Assembly (NCBI GenBank): GCA_021372945.1
Contig: JAJFTK010000024.1
Span: 1 to 64,000 of the forward strand
Length of the DNA: 64,000 nucleotides
Direction of reading: 5' to 3'
From: Planctomycetaceae bacterium
GTDB taxonomy: Bacteria; Planctomycetota; Phycisphaerae; Sedimentisphaerales; Anaerohalosphaeraceae
The stretch's first letter is position 1. Each line of letters opens with the position of its first letter. The position numbers and the translations under genes were made by a program. The notes under the pieces are model-generated. The model was given only the letters and a program-made list of their open reading frames with translations, was not told the DNA's origin and did no database searches. Of the stretch, positions 24,813 to 34,900 are shown one piece after another.

Positions 24813-25194
24813 GATGTAATGCACAGTTGTCATATAGTGCTTGAATGTAATCGCTTAACTGTGTGCGAACAAAGGCGGCGTTAAACATGTCACATTTGCC
24901 TCTGGTGTTCCAGTGATTGACAACGATGTGAAGGTAGTCTCCGGCTATGGAAGCAAGGGCGGTCTTTAGTTTTCTAAGCGACCTTGTTTTTACTAGGAGC
25001 TGCATTCCTGGGGTGTTTTCGTGGTCTGAGCACCAAGTCATTTGCTTCATTTGTTCGTAATGCAAGGAAGCTGGGTTGTGAGTGTTGTCAACGTGGACAG
25101 TGAAGCAGTTTTTCGCTTGGAATTTACCTGTTGGCTTTTGGCATTGACAAATCTTGCATTTGCCTTTGCAGTTGCAGTTTGGGTTATTGCACAT
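24787..25194 (-). CDS. Cys-rich N-terminal protein, 135 residues
   Basis: The first ~22 residues (MCNNPNCNCKGKCKICQCQK) hold seven cysteines and look like a metallothionein-type or small zinc-binding head. The rest has an alpha/beta pattern (LVKTRSLRKLKTALASIA, then DYLHIVVNHWN) without a motif I know. The start overlaps the end of the NADAR gene by 1 bp, so the two are co-translated. Confidence 0.55.
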   Translation of the reverse strand: MCNNPNCNCKGKCKICQCQKPTGKFQAKNCFTVHVDNTHNPASLHYEQMKQMTWCSDHENTPGMQLLVKTRSLRKLKTALASIAGDYLHIVVNHWNTRGKCDMFNAAFVRTQLSDYIQALYDNCALHLTENPARS

Positions 25195-25616
25195 TACGTG
25201 ATCTCCTTGTCTCTGATGTACATTAACATTTGGCCAAGCAGGTTTTTGCCTGGCTTATTACGGCATTTGTGGCATTGGCAATCGCCCCATTCGTTGTCAT
25301 GCCACATGTTGCGCTCAACGATTGGCCCTGTGGCCCTGTCGAGCTTTTCGCGGTGCGTTGTGCCCGGTGCGAATTTGTATCGTAGGGCGTACCACATGAC
25401 ACGCTTTTTTACTTGATTCCAGTTTGGAATCAGTTTTGCGTGTCGGCCCATCATTTTGGCGTGGCCGGGAAACGGACAGGCGGCGATCATGCTCCTGTAT
25501 GTTGGATTGGGGGACTTCATTGCTTGGTAGAAGTGTTCAACCGTGGGGTACGAAAGCCCCTCATATACAATAGGCTTGTCGAGTGGGCGAAAGTTGCTGA
25601 ATATCCATTCAGTCAT
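25194..25616 (-). CDS. NADAR-family protein (YbiA-like)
   Basis: A 140-residue protein with family landmarks FSNFRPLDKPIVYEGLSYPT (start), VEHFYQAMKS, ARKLIP-like AKLIPNW and NMWHDNEWGDC near the end. NADAR proteins act on N-glycosidic ADP-ribose compounds; members reverse guanine ADP-ribosylation by DarT-type toxins, others (YbiA/RibX) act in riboflavin waste handling. In a phage, defence against a host DarTG system is an attractive but unproven role. Met at 25616 is chosen because the conserved part starts there; it overlaps the upstream gene by 4 bp. Confidence 0.8.
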   Translation of the reverse strand: MTEWIFSNFRPLDKPIVYEGLSYPTVEHFYQAMKSPNPTYRSMIAACPFPGHAKMMGRHAKLIPNWNQVKKRVMWYALRYKFAPGTTHREKLDRATGPIVERNMWHDNEWGDCQCHKCRNKPGKNLLGQMLMYIRDKEIT

Positions 25617-25819
25617 GCTGCCTCCGGTACAAAAAGGGTTGTGGGTTGCAGGAAGCGCGAGCGGATGGTTTGGGTGGTCCAATCGCATCCCAACGCTTCC
25701 AATGGGTCGGTTTCGCAGCGCTCGCGATTTGGGCAAGTGCTGCATGGGTTGACTGATGGCAGGTTCTGCATGATGCAGAGATCGGCGTCTGGGCAGTCGT
25801 GGCAGTTACCGTTACACAT
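25613..25819 (-). CDS. Small Cys-rich protein, 68 residues
   Basis: Nine cysteines lie within the first 45 residues (CNGNCHDCPDADLCIMQ, CSTCPNRERC), suggesting two metal-binding clusters. GAAAGGAGCC precedes the start. It overlaps both neighbours by a few bases. No family is recognised. Confidence 0.5.
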   Translation of the reverse strand: MCNGNCHDCPDADLCIMQNLPSVNPCSTCPNRERCETDPLEALGCDWTTQTIRSRFLQPTTLFVPEAA

Positions 25820-26183
25820 GTTTGGCTCCTTTCTTGGTTGCGTCCCAGTGTAGCTTTAGTAAGTCAAGTTGGCGTAAAAGGTCGTGAACCGTAGGAACAT
25901 TGCTAGCTATCCTCATGTCAAGCAAGAAGCTGTAGCGGGCACGTTGTTCCTTGGTCTGGTCAATGATTACGATGTCGCCACTGTGCAGGTGGTGTGTTAG
26001 TGTCGCATCTGTAATTGTTACGACTTTCGCCGTGTTTTCCTTGGGTTTGAGTGTTATTGTGAAATTTTTCGGGTCCTCGTAGTAATGTGCGAGTACGAAT
26101 ATGTCATACACAGAGGTTTTAGGTGGCAATCTGTGCAGTTGCGTGGCAAGCATCTGTGTGGCATCAATAAGTTTAATTCGCAT
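25812..26183 (-). CDS. Hypothetical protein, 123 residues
   Basis: An alpha/beta protein starting MRIKLIDATQMLATQLHRLP, with a strand pair near 40-60 and a helical C-terminus. CACGAAAGGAAAACCATC precedes the start. It has no motif or membrane segment that I can name, and overlaps the next gene by 8 bp. Confidence 0.5.
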   Translation of the reverse strand: MRIKLIDATQMLATQLHRLPPKTSVYDIFVLAHYYEDPKNFTITLKPKENTAKVVTITDATLTHHLHSGDIVIIDQTKEQRARYSFLLDMRIASNVPTVHDLLRQLDLLKLHWDATKKGAKHV

Positions 26184-26201
26184 GATGGTTTTCCTTTCGT
26201 G

Positions 26202-26261
26202 TTAGCACATGGCCAGGTATGCAAAGATGGCCAGCTTGATTATTGTTTTCCATTGGTGCAT
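26202..26261 (-). CDS. Membrane micropeptide, 19 residues
   Basis: MHQWKTIIKLAIFAYLAMC: short basic head and one hydrophobic helix. It has the consensus ribosome binding site AGGAGG seven bases before the ATG, which is the main reason to accept it. It starts within the last 22 bp of the upstream gene. A role in the membrane is likely; function is unknown. Confidence 0.45.
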   Translation of the reverse strand: MHQWKTIIKLAIFAYLAMC

Positions 26262-26527
26262 AAGGTTCCTCCTATTTGTGGGCAGCTTTGGGCGAGATAG
26301 TTCCAAAGGTCCCTGCACCTACGCTTGTCAGCAATGACGTAGGCCTCAAGGCCGCCATTGTCATGGCAAAGGACGCATTTATATGGACCACGCGGAATGA
26401 AGGTAAGCGTTGTTTTGTCCGGCAACTTTAGGGTGAACAATTTGCCTTCCAGGGCGGAAGACATGATGGTGTGGCCAGTGTGGAAGCCAAGCGGTTTCCC
26501 ATTGACGCGTTTGAATAATGCGCACAT
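26240..26527 (-). CDS. Hypothetical protein, 95 residues
   Basis: Beta-rich first two-thirds (LFTLKLPDKTTLTFIPRG), a CVLCH pair and a further C at 82. It may bind one metal ion. ACAAAGGAGACC is upstream of the start. No family is recognised. Confidence 0.5.
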   Translation of the reverse strand: MCALFKRVNGKPLGFHTGHTIMSSALEGKLFTLKLPDKTTLTFIPRGPYKCVLCHDNGGLEAYVIADKRRCRDLWNYLAQSCPQIGGTLCTNGKQ

Positions 26528-26550
26528 GTTGGTCTCCTTTGTGGTTAGGG

Positions 26551-26907
26551 TTACTTGGTGACGACGGCAAAGCGTTCATTTGCTTCGGCAAGTTGATTCG
26601 TGAGGGTTTCTGTTTCTTCTTCGTTTGCAGCGGCGTCTTGTTTATACCAGATTACTGCTTGCCTCAATGCGTGCAGTTCGTCGGTATCGACCTTATTGGT
26701 TTGGGCCAACTTCTTCCACTTCCTGGCCTTCTGCTTAACGCAGTGAATTTTGTGGTACAGGCAGTCGATAGCATCTTCCGCGCGCTCCCAGCCTTCACAA
26801 AATTCTTTGGATTGTTCGCGGAATAGCGATGCGATGCATGTCATTTCTTCGTAGAGCTTGCTCTTTCGGGCGATTGCATTCAAAATTCGGTTGTAAAGCG
26901 TTTTCAT
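26551..26907 (-). CDS. Coiled-coil protein, 118 residues
   Basis: Helical throughout, with heptad-like segments (AVIWYKQDAAANEEETETL, then TNQLAEANERF). CGAAAGGAACCCAC precedes the ATG. It may form a dimer or act as an adaptor. No family is recognised. Confidence 0.5.
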   Translation of the reverse strand: MKTLYNRILNAIARKSKLYEEMTCIASLFREQSKEFCEGWERAEDAIDCLYHKIHCVKQKARKWKKLAQTNKVDTDELHALRQAVIWYKQDAAANEEETETLTNQLAEANERFAVVTK

Positions 26908-26925
26908 TGTGGGTTCCTTTCGGGG

Positions 26926-27078
26926 TTAAAGGGACAGCAGGATACGCGCCTGCTGGGATTTCAAGTGTTGGATTTGTTCCCTCTGGCACTTTGGGCAGAG
27001 GGTAACAACGCCGCCATTTGCGGCTATTTCAATTTTGGTGGCGCCACAAGCGCATTTCTTTGGGAACAAAGTGACCAT
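26926..27078 (-). CDS. Zinc-ribbon protein, 50 residues
   Basis: MVTLFPKKCACGATKIEIAA then CPKCQREQ: a CxC...CxxC zinc ribbon with a short helical tail. ACGAAAGGAGTAACCC precedes the start at perfect spacing. Small zinc ribbons of this type are frequent in phages and may bind nucleic acid or RNA polymerase. Confidence 0.55.
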   Translation of the reverse strand: MVTLFPKKCACGATKIEIAANGGVVTLCPKCQREQIQHLKSQQARILLSL

Positions 27079-27102
27079 GGGTTACTCCTTTCGTGAATGT
27101 GG

Positions 27103-27297
27103 TTATTTGCGGTATATGGTGGCAATGTTGAGTATTATGAAAAAGACCCAAGTAAATATGTTGCCGATCAGGTGTTCTCCTGGGCATAGAACGGCGTCTG
27201 CTTTACGAATGGCGATTATGGCTCCAGCCATCAGTACAACAAAGAATGCCAATTCGAGTAGTTTGAGCAGGATGTCGATTTTGTCAATTTTGCGCAT
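27103..27297 (-). CDS. Small membrane protein, two helices
   Basis: 64 residues with two hydrophobic helices (LLELAFFVVLMAGAIIAI and IFTWVFFIILNIATIY) separated by a short loop with one cysteine. ACGAAAGGAATTACC precedes the ATG. The topology would fit a holin-like protein or a superinfection-exclusion factor, but nothing distinguishes these. Confidence 0.55.
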   Translation of the reverse strand: MRKIDKIDILLKLLELAFFVVLMAGAIIAIRKADAVLCPGEHLIGNIFTWVFFIILNIATIYRK

Positions 27298-27355
27298 TGG
27301 TAATTCCTTTCGTTTAGGTGCTAAAGCACCGGCTGCATGGCAGCCAAGATTGGTT

Positions 27356-27397
27356 AATAAAAAAGGCCCCCTTCATTCGTTGCGAGGGGGCCTTTTG
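27356..27397 (-). terminator. Intrinsic terminator
   Basis: On the minus strand AAAAGGCCCCCTCGCAACGAATGAAGGGGGCC forms a stem followed by TTTTTTATTAACC. It lies 22 bp past the end of the 108-residue protein gene and before the two-helix membrane protein gene. Confidence 0.75.
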
Positions 27398-27418
27398 AGT
27401 GAGTGTGGTGAGTGGAGA

Positions 27419-27745
27419 CTAATACCAGTAAATTCCGCCGGTTGCTATGACGAGGTTAATCTCTACTGGAGTCAGGTCGAATAATTCAAGGTATGGCCTG
27501 GCTTCATCGCCAATTGCGTCACCTATGGGTTCCTGGGGGTAGAATTTTCCCCAGCCGTAACGGCGGAAGTCGTCAAAGGCGAGCAGTTCCGGCTGCGAGT
27601 GTAGGCGGCGATTGTATTCAATTTCGGTTAATTGGTTTTCGAGTTCCAAAAGCTCTGTGTGGCGTCGTGCCGTGCCATGTGGTACATGTGCCAGGGTTTC
27701 AAGTGTTTCAATGTCTGCGGTTGCTGGGTAAAGTCGTGTTCCCAT
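27419..27745 (-). CDS. Hypothetical protein, 108 residues
   Basis: Starts MGTRLYPATADIETLETLAH; Met at 27745 is chosen because CACGAAAGGAAAGCAC lies before it. A helical segment (TELLELENQLTEIEYNRRLH) is followed by aromatic-rich sequence (FRRYGWGKFYPQEPIG). It has no known motif. Confidence 0.5.
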   Translation of the reverse strand: MGTRLYPATADIETLETLAHVPHGTARRHTELLELENQLTEIEYNRRLHSQPELLAFDDFRRYGWGKFYPQEPIGDAIGDEARPYLELFDLTPVEINLVIATGGIYWY

Positions 27746-27784
27746 TGTGCTTTCCTTTCGTGAAGTGGGGACAAAAAAAGCCAC

Positions 27785-28411
27785 GCCGCACGGTGCGACA
27801 TGGCCGACTATTGGTAAGCGCGAACGCTGTTGATAGGGGATGAGTAGGAAGGCACGCGGCCCGTCCTGTTTGCGCCTTTAACCAGGCTCACCTTGCCGCG
27901 TGTAGCCAGGGCCAGGAAGCGCCCTGACATGCGCTGTGAGGCGCGTTTGGTGCACGGGCTAGGCCCTTGGGCCCCTTGTGCCCTGTGACAGGCTGTACGA
28001 GCTGCTAGGGGCCTTGTTGCCTATGGCAACGGTTGCTAGGCAACCTAGTGTGCCACATGAGCCATATCTGACGGATATAAGGCCGGAGGCTTGGTACATG
28101 CGGCGTCATGGCCCAGGTGCAAGTCTTATGGCAGGTGTGGCGGGTGGGTGCCCGCGGGAAAGGGGGGAGTACGTTGCGAAGAGAAGGGGACCCGCCCTAC
28201 ACCCACAGCACAAATCTGGGAGAGAAGACGACCTTTCTTGCCTTCTACCTCAGGAAGGCCACTTTGCGGACATTTAAGCCGTCATTTTGGCCAGGTGGGC
28301 CCAATGTACCCTTCCCCTGTTTTACTGCCTTTTCGGCGCCCAGAACGGTTGCCAGGGCCCTTGTTGCCTACGGCAACGACCTTAACGGTCCGCTGTGGCA
28401 AATGGTGAGAC
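27785..28411. other. Gene-poor region with repeats and palindromes
   Basis: About 630 bp without a supported gene, GC-richer than its surroundings. A 20-bp repeat (CCTTGTTGCCTAYGGCAACG) occurs at 28012-28031 and 28359-28378; its core GTTGCC-TA(T/C)-GGCAAC is itself palindromic, and GGTTGCTAGGCAACC follows the first copy. GACC-TTAAC-GGTC and GGCCCTTGGGCC are further palindromes. A control region for leftward transcription or a replication origin would both fit; no DnaA boxes or iterons are obvious. Confidence 0.5.
28012..28378. repeat. Two copies of a palindromic 20-bp repeat
   Basis: The copies at 28012-28031 and 28359-28378 differ at one base and are 347 bp apart in the same direction. A half copy (CTTGTTGCC) occurs at 28492. 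The rest of the interval between copies is not repeated. Confidence 0.65.
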
Positions 28412-28600
28412 TTAACTGTCCCTATAGACCCTTTGGCTGTCCCTTATGTACTGCATACCCCATAGGATTCGTTCGGGACTGTTAATTGGGGCTTGTTGCC
28501 AGCGCTTGTAGGCTTCGTCGCGTTTCTGCTCGCGGAGGGAAAGAGGCCTGGCGCATCCACAAAAAAACACCAAAACGAGCAACAGGATGGCCTTTTTCAC
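28412..28600 (-). CDS. Small lipoprotein, possible outer spanin
   Basis: 62 residues with a signal peptide and lipobox (LLVLVFFCGCARP). The mature part is a short charged helix (SLREQKRDEAYKRWQQ). Size and lipid anchor would fit a Rz1-like outer-membrane spanin for lysis, but the usual proline-rich body is absent. It overlaps the zincin gene by 4 bp. Confidence 0.55.
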   Translation of the reverse strand: MKKAILLLVLVFFCGCARPLSLREQKRDEAYKRWQQAPINSPERILWGMQYIRDSQRVYRDS

Positions 28601-28875
28601 TTGCCCCTCAGCCTATAGCCCACCCTCCACAAAAAACGAGCAATGTCCTGGGCAGAAGTGGATACCTTTTCTTCGGAATCCTTGAAATCGCAGGCGTGAA
28701 GCGCCTCGTGGATAAGCAGTTCGAGCGTCTTTTGGTTGCCCTTGACCGGAAAGTTGAACATTATGACCGGCAAGCCTTCCTTTTGCGGGTGGTCACAGCT
28801 TGCCAGGCACCCCTCGAAGTCGATTTGGTACAAATTTCCCCGAAACTTGTGCCGTTTTATCATCCGCCCCATCAT
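28597..28875 (-). CDS. Zincin-like protein (HExxH)
   Basis: 92 residues with LLIHEALHACDF (about 52-63), a short HExxH-type zinc site, then SAQDIARFLWRVGYRL. The pattern matches small metallopeptidase-like proteins of phages. The His-Glu-x-x-His core is complete; the third ligand is not certain. Met at 28875 or Met5 (28863) may start translation. Substrate unknown; it could process virion or lysis proteins. Confidence 0.6.
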   Translation of the reverse strand: MMGRMIKRHKFRGNLYQIDFEGCLASCDHPQKEGLPVIMFNFPVKGNQKTLELLIHEALHACDFKDSEEKVSTSAQDIARFLWRVGYRLRGK

Positions 28876-28964
28876 ATATCAGGTTCTTTCCGGCGCCATG
28901 TGCGCGCAAAATGCTTATTTTTCAAAAAAATTACATATAAATGGCCTTTTGGCCCCAGAAACAC

Positions 28965-31900
28965 TTACTTGCGGGACTTTTTGCCCGATCGGTAGTCCGT
29001 ACTGACATCCAAGCCCGCCAATTCAAATAGAAGGTCGGTATTGTCCGCCTGACCCATGGCTCGCAACAGAATGATCTGCATGGAGATTGGTAGCCCGTTC
29101 ATGGCCGATTGCAGTGACCACGAGGGGACCTGGTGCCACCGGATGGGCCATGTGTCCTTGTTTTCGGACTGCCAAGAGGTGGTTTTCCCGGTTTTGAAGA
29201 GTTCGCCGCCAGAAGTATAGCTGCGGTGGGCAAAGTCCTCGCCGAACATGGCGTCAACCAGCGGGCGAAGGATGGTGGAGAGTTTGCCCCTGATCTGCGT
29301 GGATGGCTTATTCAGCCATTTTAGCGGTTCTTTGTACTCGCCAATGACGTTAAAGTACTTGCGTTCCTTGCTGCCCAGGGCCTTGGCGATGGGTGTAATA
29401 TCGACATCCAGCCACTTCAAGCCTCCGGCCTTCCATGCCTTCTTGTAACGCTCAAAGAAGTCGTCGTCGTCCCAAAAGGAAATGAGGAGGTTTAGGGCCA
29501 CTGTGCTGGCCAGGCCTGACATAGCCACGACCTTGAGCAGTTCGCGGTGCGTGGTCTTCTCAAATGCCGTTTTGCCCCAAATGGATTTATAGAGCGTGCG
29601 GAGATTGGAAATGGTCCAATCCGGGCCCAGCAGTCCCATTTTGAGAACATGCTCAAAAGTGGGTCCTATGCCAGCTTCGGCAAAGTCCTGGCCGCCAAAC
29701 TCATTGTTCATGCGGGAAGCGATACCTTTGTAGATTTCCTCTTCGGCGATCTTTCCATCCGCAATAGCCTGCTGGTTTTCCTTAAGTGCCGCCATGAGGT
29801 TTGCGACTGCATTGTAGGCCTTCAGATTACCGATTACCGTGCCGAATACGAAGTCTTCGAACGTCTTGGAGGTCTTGGCTGCCGCGTCATGGGCTCCTTG
29901 CAGCCACTTGGGTCCCCTGGCATCGCCTGGCCTGGCGGCATCAAACACCGGGTCGTAATCGAGGCGAGAGGGCAGTGTAAGGCCATACTTGACCAGCTTT
30001 TCGAGAAACGGCGGCATTTGCTCGATCATCTTAGCGCCCTCTTGAATGTGCCTGATCGGGTTGACATCGCCTAATTTCAGCGTATTGAAGATATCGGCCC
30101 AAATACCGGATCTCGGGTGGAATAGGGAACCGTTCAGGAGGAGTTGCTTGGAAATACCCAGGAACAAGTCGATCTGCTTAACCCCCGGTAGGCCTTTGAG
30201 TTTGGAGACGCCGAATTTCCGATTGAGGTATCCGGCATCCTTGGCGCTCATGTAAACCGCGCGCTGCACAACGCCGTCCTGGGTCAGTTCCCCGATCGTC
30301 ATTTGCGGATGAACCAGTTTCTTCCATCCATCGGGGACCCTTTGGCCTTCTACTACCGCCACGCCCGCTTCAACCATATCCTTCATGGTACGGTTCAAGA
30401 TCGCAATGTCCGACGTGCGCTGCCTGGCGACATAGCTAGCCTCCAGCAGTCCCGGATCTTTGAGCTTTTTGCCCGCTGCCAAGCCTTCGATCAGGCCACC
30501 CTTGACGAACGTACGCTCCTGGAGGTGCGTGGCGTTAAAGAGTTTGGCGTTTGGATTGCCCTGGCTTGCTTCGAATTCCCAGATATGCGGGGCATAGTTG
30601 TGAATCCTGGTGTCCAAGGCCCCCAATTGAATGGCCATTTCGCCCGCTTCGGCGTGCTGTTGGGCGATGTCGTCGGTCAGGGACTTAAGCTGCGACAGAG
30701 TGCCGTCTTTAGCATTATTGATCTGAACCGCCAAATCCAGCGTTTTGCGGTATGGCGCCGTAAGTTTAGCCACAAATTCCGTATAACCGGGATACCTGCG
30801 TATGTCGATCGCCATCAGCATGGCCGTTCCGATGTCCGCCAGCGAATAACCATTCCATACGGCACCCCAGACTGCCGGGTTGTACTGCTTTAGCCCGAGG
30901 ATCTCGCGCATCCTGGCCTGATTAGCAGCTGTGTCGCGGTCGAGTTTGAGCTTCATCAGGTTTCGCCACTGCTTAAAGAGTTCAATGCTGTCCATCTTCT
31001 GGGCGGCAACATTGACACCTTGACTGGCGGTTGGGTTGTTTGGCGATGCTTGCGGCTGGGCCGTTGGGGCCTGCTTTGCATTGATCTTGGCAATCAAGGC
31101 ATTCGCTTGAGAGATAAAATCTTCTTTCGCCTTTGCTTGGGCCTCTGTTAATTTCACTTGCGGGGTTGCAGTGGGAGTCTGTGCCGCATTTTGCTGCGGT
31201 TGGGCTTGTTGGGTTTGCGGTGATTGGGCTGCCTGTGGGGTCTGTGCCGCATCTGTGGCCTTTGGTGCCCTGCGCGGGTCAATATCCAATGTAGGTATAT
31301 TGGCCTTCATGTAGGCGTCCACCTCGGTCTGCGGTGTCCCTGTCATTTCCATCATGGTCGCCCTGGCTACAACCTCGGCTGCCTTGTTGAGCTTTTGGTT
31401 GACCCTTGCACTGCCATAGGGAATCATCCCCGGCATAGCCGGAAGGCCATGTACATCAACAATCTTGCCCTTGGCTCTTTCGCCTGGGTTCACGCGGTAT
31501 GGTTCGCCGTTTTCATCAACAGCCACAATAAAGCTGCCCTGGCGGATATTCTCCAGTTTAGCAATCAGGTTTTCCGCAAATTTCCGCCTGAGCTTGTGGT
31601 ATTCAATCGGCGAGTGGATTCGAGTATCAACCGCATTGGCTCGCGGCGATTTGTTGACACTGGAGTCCATGGCCCGAACAGGCTCCTCTTTCATTGTTAC
31701 CTTAGCGTTCTTGTCCCAAAAAACACTCTTGGGATGGAACAGTTTGCCGAAAACCTTGCCCGCAAACTTGTTAGCGTTCTTGGCGAACCCCTGGACAAAC
31801 GCTCTGCCTCTCGCATCCCTGGCTTCCTTGGCCGCCTTTCCCGTCAAACGCACTTCCTGCTTCTGCATACTGGCGAACGCTTTGGCCCATTCCACTCGCG

Positions 31901-34900
31901 CCTGCTGCTGTTTTTGGCGATTTTCAAAAGAAGGTACGGCTTTGCGTGTTTTGGGATTGAGCGGGATAGACTGGCCATCCGTAAGCCACGGGATTCCGCG
32001 CTCCTTGAAATAGGTCTCCAGGCCCCTGGAGAACTCACTGCTGCCGGAACCGTCAACGCTTGTCAGTTCCTTCGAGACTCCGTACTTACGGCCCCAGTGG
32101 GACCATCCTGCGTGATTAGTCTTCTTAAGTATCCATTCTGCCGTGTCGCGAATGATCGCTTCCGGGCTAAAATCCAGGCCCATTTTCTTGGCCCAAAGAC
32201 TGTTTTGCCACCTCGATAGGCCAAAATCTTTCGCCTCGATGTTTCCACCCAGGTTGTCGATCTTGCGGCGTGCGGCGTTAGCTGCCCATTCGGCGTCGGT
32301 TTGCTTCATGCCCAGGGCCTTGAATCGCGTCACAAGGCTGTCGAGCGCCAATCTGTGCTGCTCTGTGATGCCTTCCTTTTGCCGCTCATGCCGTTTCGTA
32401 TCCGCCATTCGCGGGTTATAGAGGTACTCGTCAATCTCGGCACGAAGGTCGTACTTTTCCGCTTCGGTCAATCGGGCTGTGGCGCCTGACAAGTCGTTGC
32501 GCTTTTCCGCATCAACGATGGCTTTCAGGCGGCTGGCTTTTTCGCCGGACTCGTCCTTCTGTTCGTTACGCGCAATGTCGGCCAAAAGGGCAGCTTCCGG
32601 CGATTGGTCTTCGGTTGTTGACACATCATTGGCTGTATCGTCATACCCCACCACCTCGGTGTGCGTAAAGCGGTTTTGGGCCCGGAGTATCCTCTGAATA
32701 ACAGTGCTTCGGGAGTCCGCTTGGGCCGCTTTGATGCCCATAGAGTGCGCAATCTCCACCAGGATTTCGTTGGCTTGTGCACTAAGTTCCTTGTGTGTTA
32801 CGGGTCTTCGCTGGTAAATAGCCCCGCCTGGTGCTTTACTGTCCTGCGTGCGAACCTTGGGCAGGATACGAGTGACGTTGTAGGCGTGTTTAATCCCTTC
32901 ATTGTCTGTAACAACTACGAGGCCTTGTTCGTCAATAGAGGCAGATTCCTGCATCTGCCGGGCCTCCGTACCGAATACCTCATGGCTGGCATTAGTTGAA
33001 CTCTTTTGGGATTTAGCCTTGAGTACGGAACGGACAACGTAGTTGATCTTGTCTTTAGATTCCTGATCTAAAGATTCGAATCGGCCTTCGGCCTGATGCG
33101 GATTGAATTGGCCCTTCTTCGGAATACCTTCGGTATCCTGAAAGCCTTCTTCCCATCCTGTCAACTCGCCCTTGCCTTGCTCGGATTCAAACGCTTCTTC
33201 CTCGGATTGCTCCTCGGCCTCCGGGGCAAGTCGTTCATCAATTGCCGACAGGTCGAAATCTTCCAGTTCGTCCATGTCCTGGCCTGGAGTCTCTTTTGGC
33301 TGGAGAAACCTCCTTGTGCCTTCGACGCGGCGATCGTCGCGGCGGTCAGCCTCACGGCGAATCATGGTTATCTGGGCCTCGCGTTTGGTGCGAGCGTCCA
33401 TCTTGGTGTAGCTTTTGTATTGTGGTAATCCAAGCAGGTTATAGAGCCGGCCCAGCGCCTCATCGGGCAAGCGGTTCAATTCGCGTCCATCGGCGAAAAC
33501 CTCGCCGTTATGGGTCGTGATATGGCCCCAAAGTTTTTCCGCGGTCTCGTTTAAGGTCGGTCCAATCTCTTCCGCCTCGGCAGTCTCCTTATCCTGTGTG
33601 GCCTGCTCCTCGTCTTCAAACTGGATTGGTGTAGGTTCAGGCGAAGTATTGCTTGGCGCGGGCGAACTGGCCTTGGCAACAAGTTCTCTGATCTGTGCCG
33701 GTGAATAGGTCTTGACCAGGTGTTCTATATCCAGGTCCGTGAGCCCTTTTGCCCGGAGCGCATTGATGTCTTCCTGGGCGACTGCGGATTCGTCTTGCTG
33801 CTTAGCGGGTTGCACAGCGGCGGCTTCTTGGGCCGGTTGCTCCGAAACAGCCGCAGCGTTGTCGGGTTGTGCGGCAGCCGGGGTTGCCTGTGCAGTTTCT
33901 GGCGACTGACTAGCTTCTTCGCTTGTCCCACGGTCCAGAATGGCGCCGGACAAATAGGCGTCCGTCATTTCCTGGACGGCCTTTTTGGCAGCGTCCTTGT
34001 CTTGCTGCGTGATATTGGATTGGTCGATTGTCGCAACAAGCCGGTCCAGCAGTTTAAGGACGTTCTTATCCTCGACTTGCGTGACAGCTTGTGTAATAGC
34101 CTTATTGAGTTTGTTGTACTCTGCTTCAAACATCTTGGCATCTGGCGCATAGCTTGGGGCCTCGCCCTTTGCCCATCCAATGCCTGCCGCGGTACGGCCC
34201 ATGACAGGACCCATGATCGCTCCACCAGCCCACGATTCAGGCATCCCCTGTGTCAACGCGGGAGCATTGTCTGCGCGCGCCAGAATAGCTGCGGCGTTAT
34301 TGATGCCCTGCTGGACCACTTCTTGGGTTGATTCAACAGCGAAGTCTTCAATGCCGCCAAGGAACACCTCGATAATCGGACCGCGAGCGCTCTTGGGGAG
34401 TTTATTGGCCAGCAGGAATTTGCCGTATCGCGCAAGATGGGAAAGCCTATTGAACGTTAATTGCTCAACGACTGCTTCGCCTGTAGCAGCAAAGTTGCCC
34501 CACATGACGGCATCTTCGTGGCTTACGCCCGCCTTGCGAAGATCTTCGTAGTTGCTTCCGCTGAGGGATGCCGCTGACAGGATAATCCCCCCTGCCGGGC
34601 CACCAAGCGTGGTTCCTACGGCAGCAGAGCCCATCAATGGCGCCGATTGCAGGATGTTGCCCGCCAACACTCCTGGCTGGGTGAGCATTTGGTTGGCCAC
34701 GGTCTTGATGCGCTGCATTGTGGTGCCCGCGGTGGGTTCCTGCGGAGATTCACGGTCCATCATGGACTCTTCGGCGCGCATGACCATGTGATCGCCCAAA
34801 CGCCACAACGTACTGTCCTTTTCATTGAACGATTCAGCAAACTGCTTCATCAGGCCGCCCATGTTGCGATTGATAGCAGCGCCTGTTGCGTTGACGTAAT

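Noticed and set aside
24787..25194. Classical metallothionein
   Set aside because: Only the first 22 residues are Cys-rich; the remaining 110 residues form another domain.
27978..28485. Several plus-strand frames of 100-125 codons
   Set aside because: They lie in a GC-rich palindrome region, lack start signals and carry no motif.
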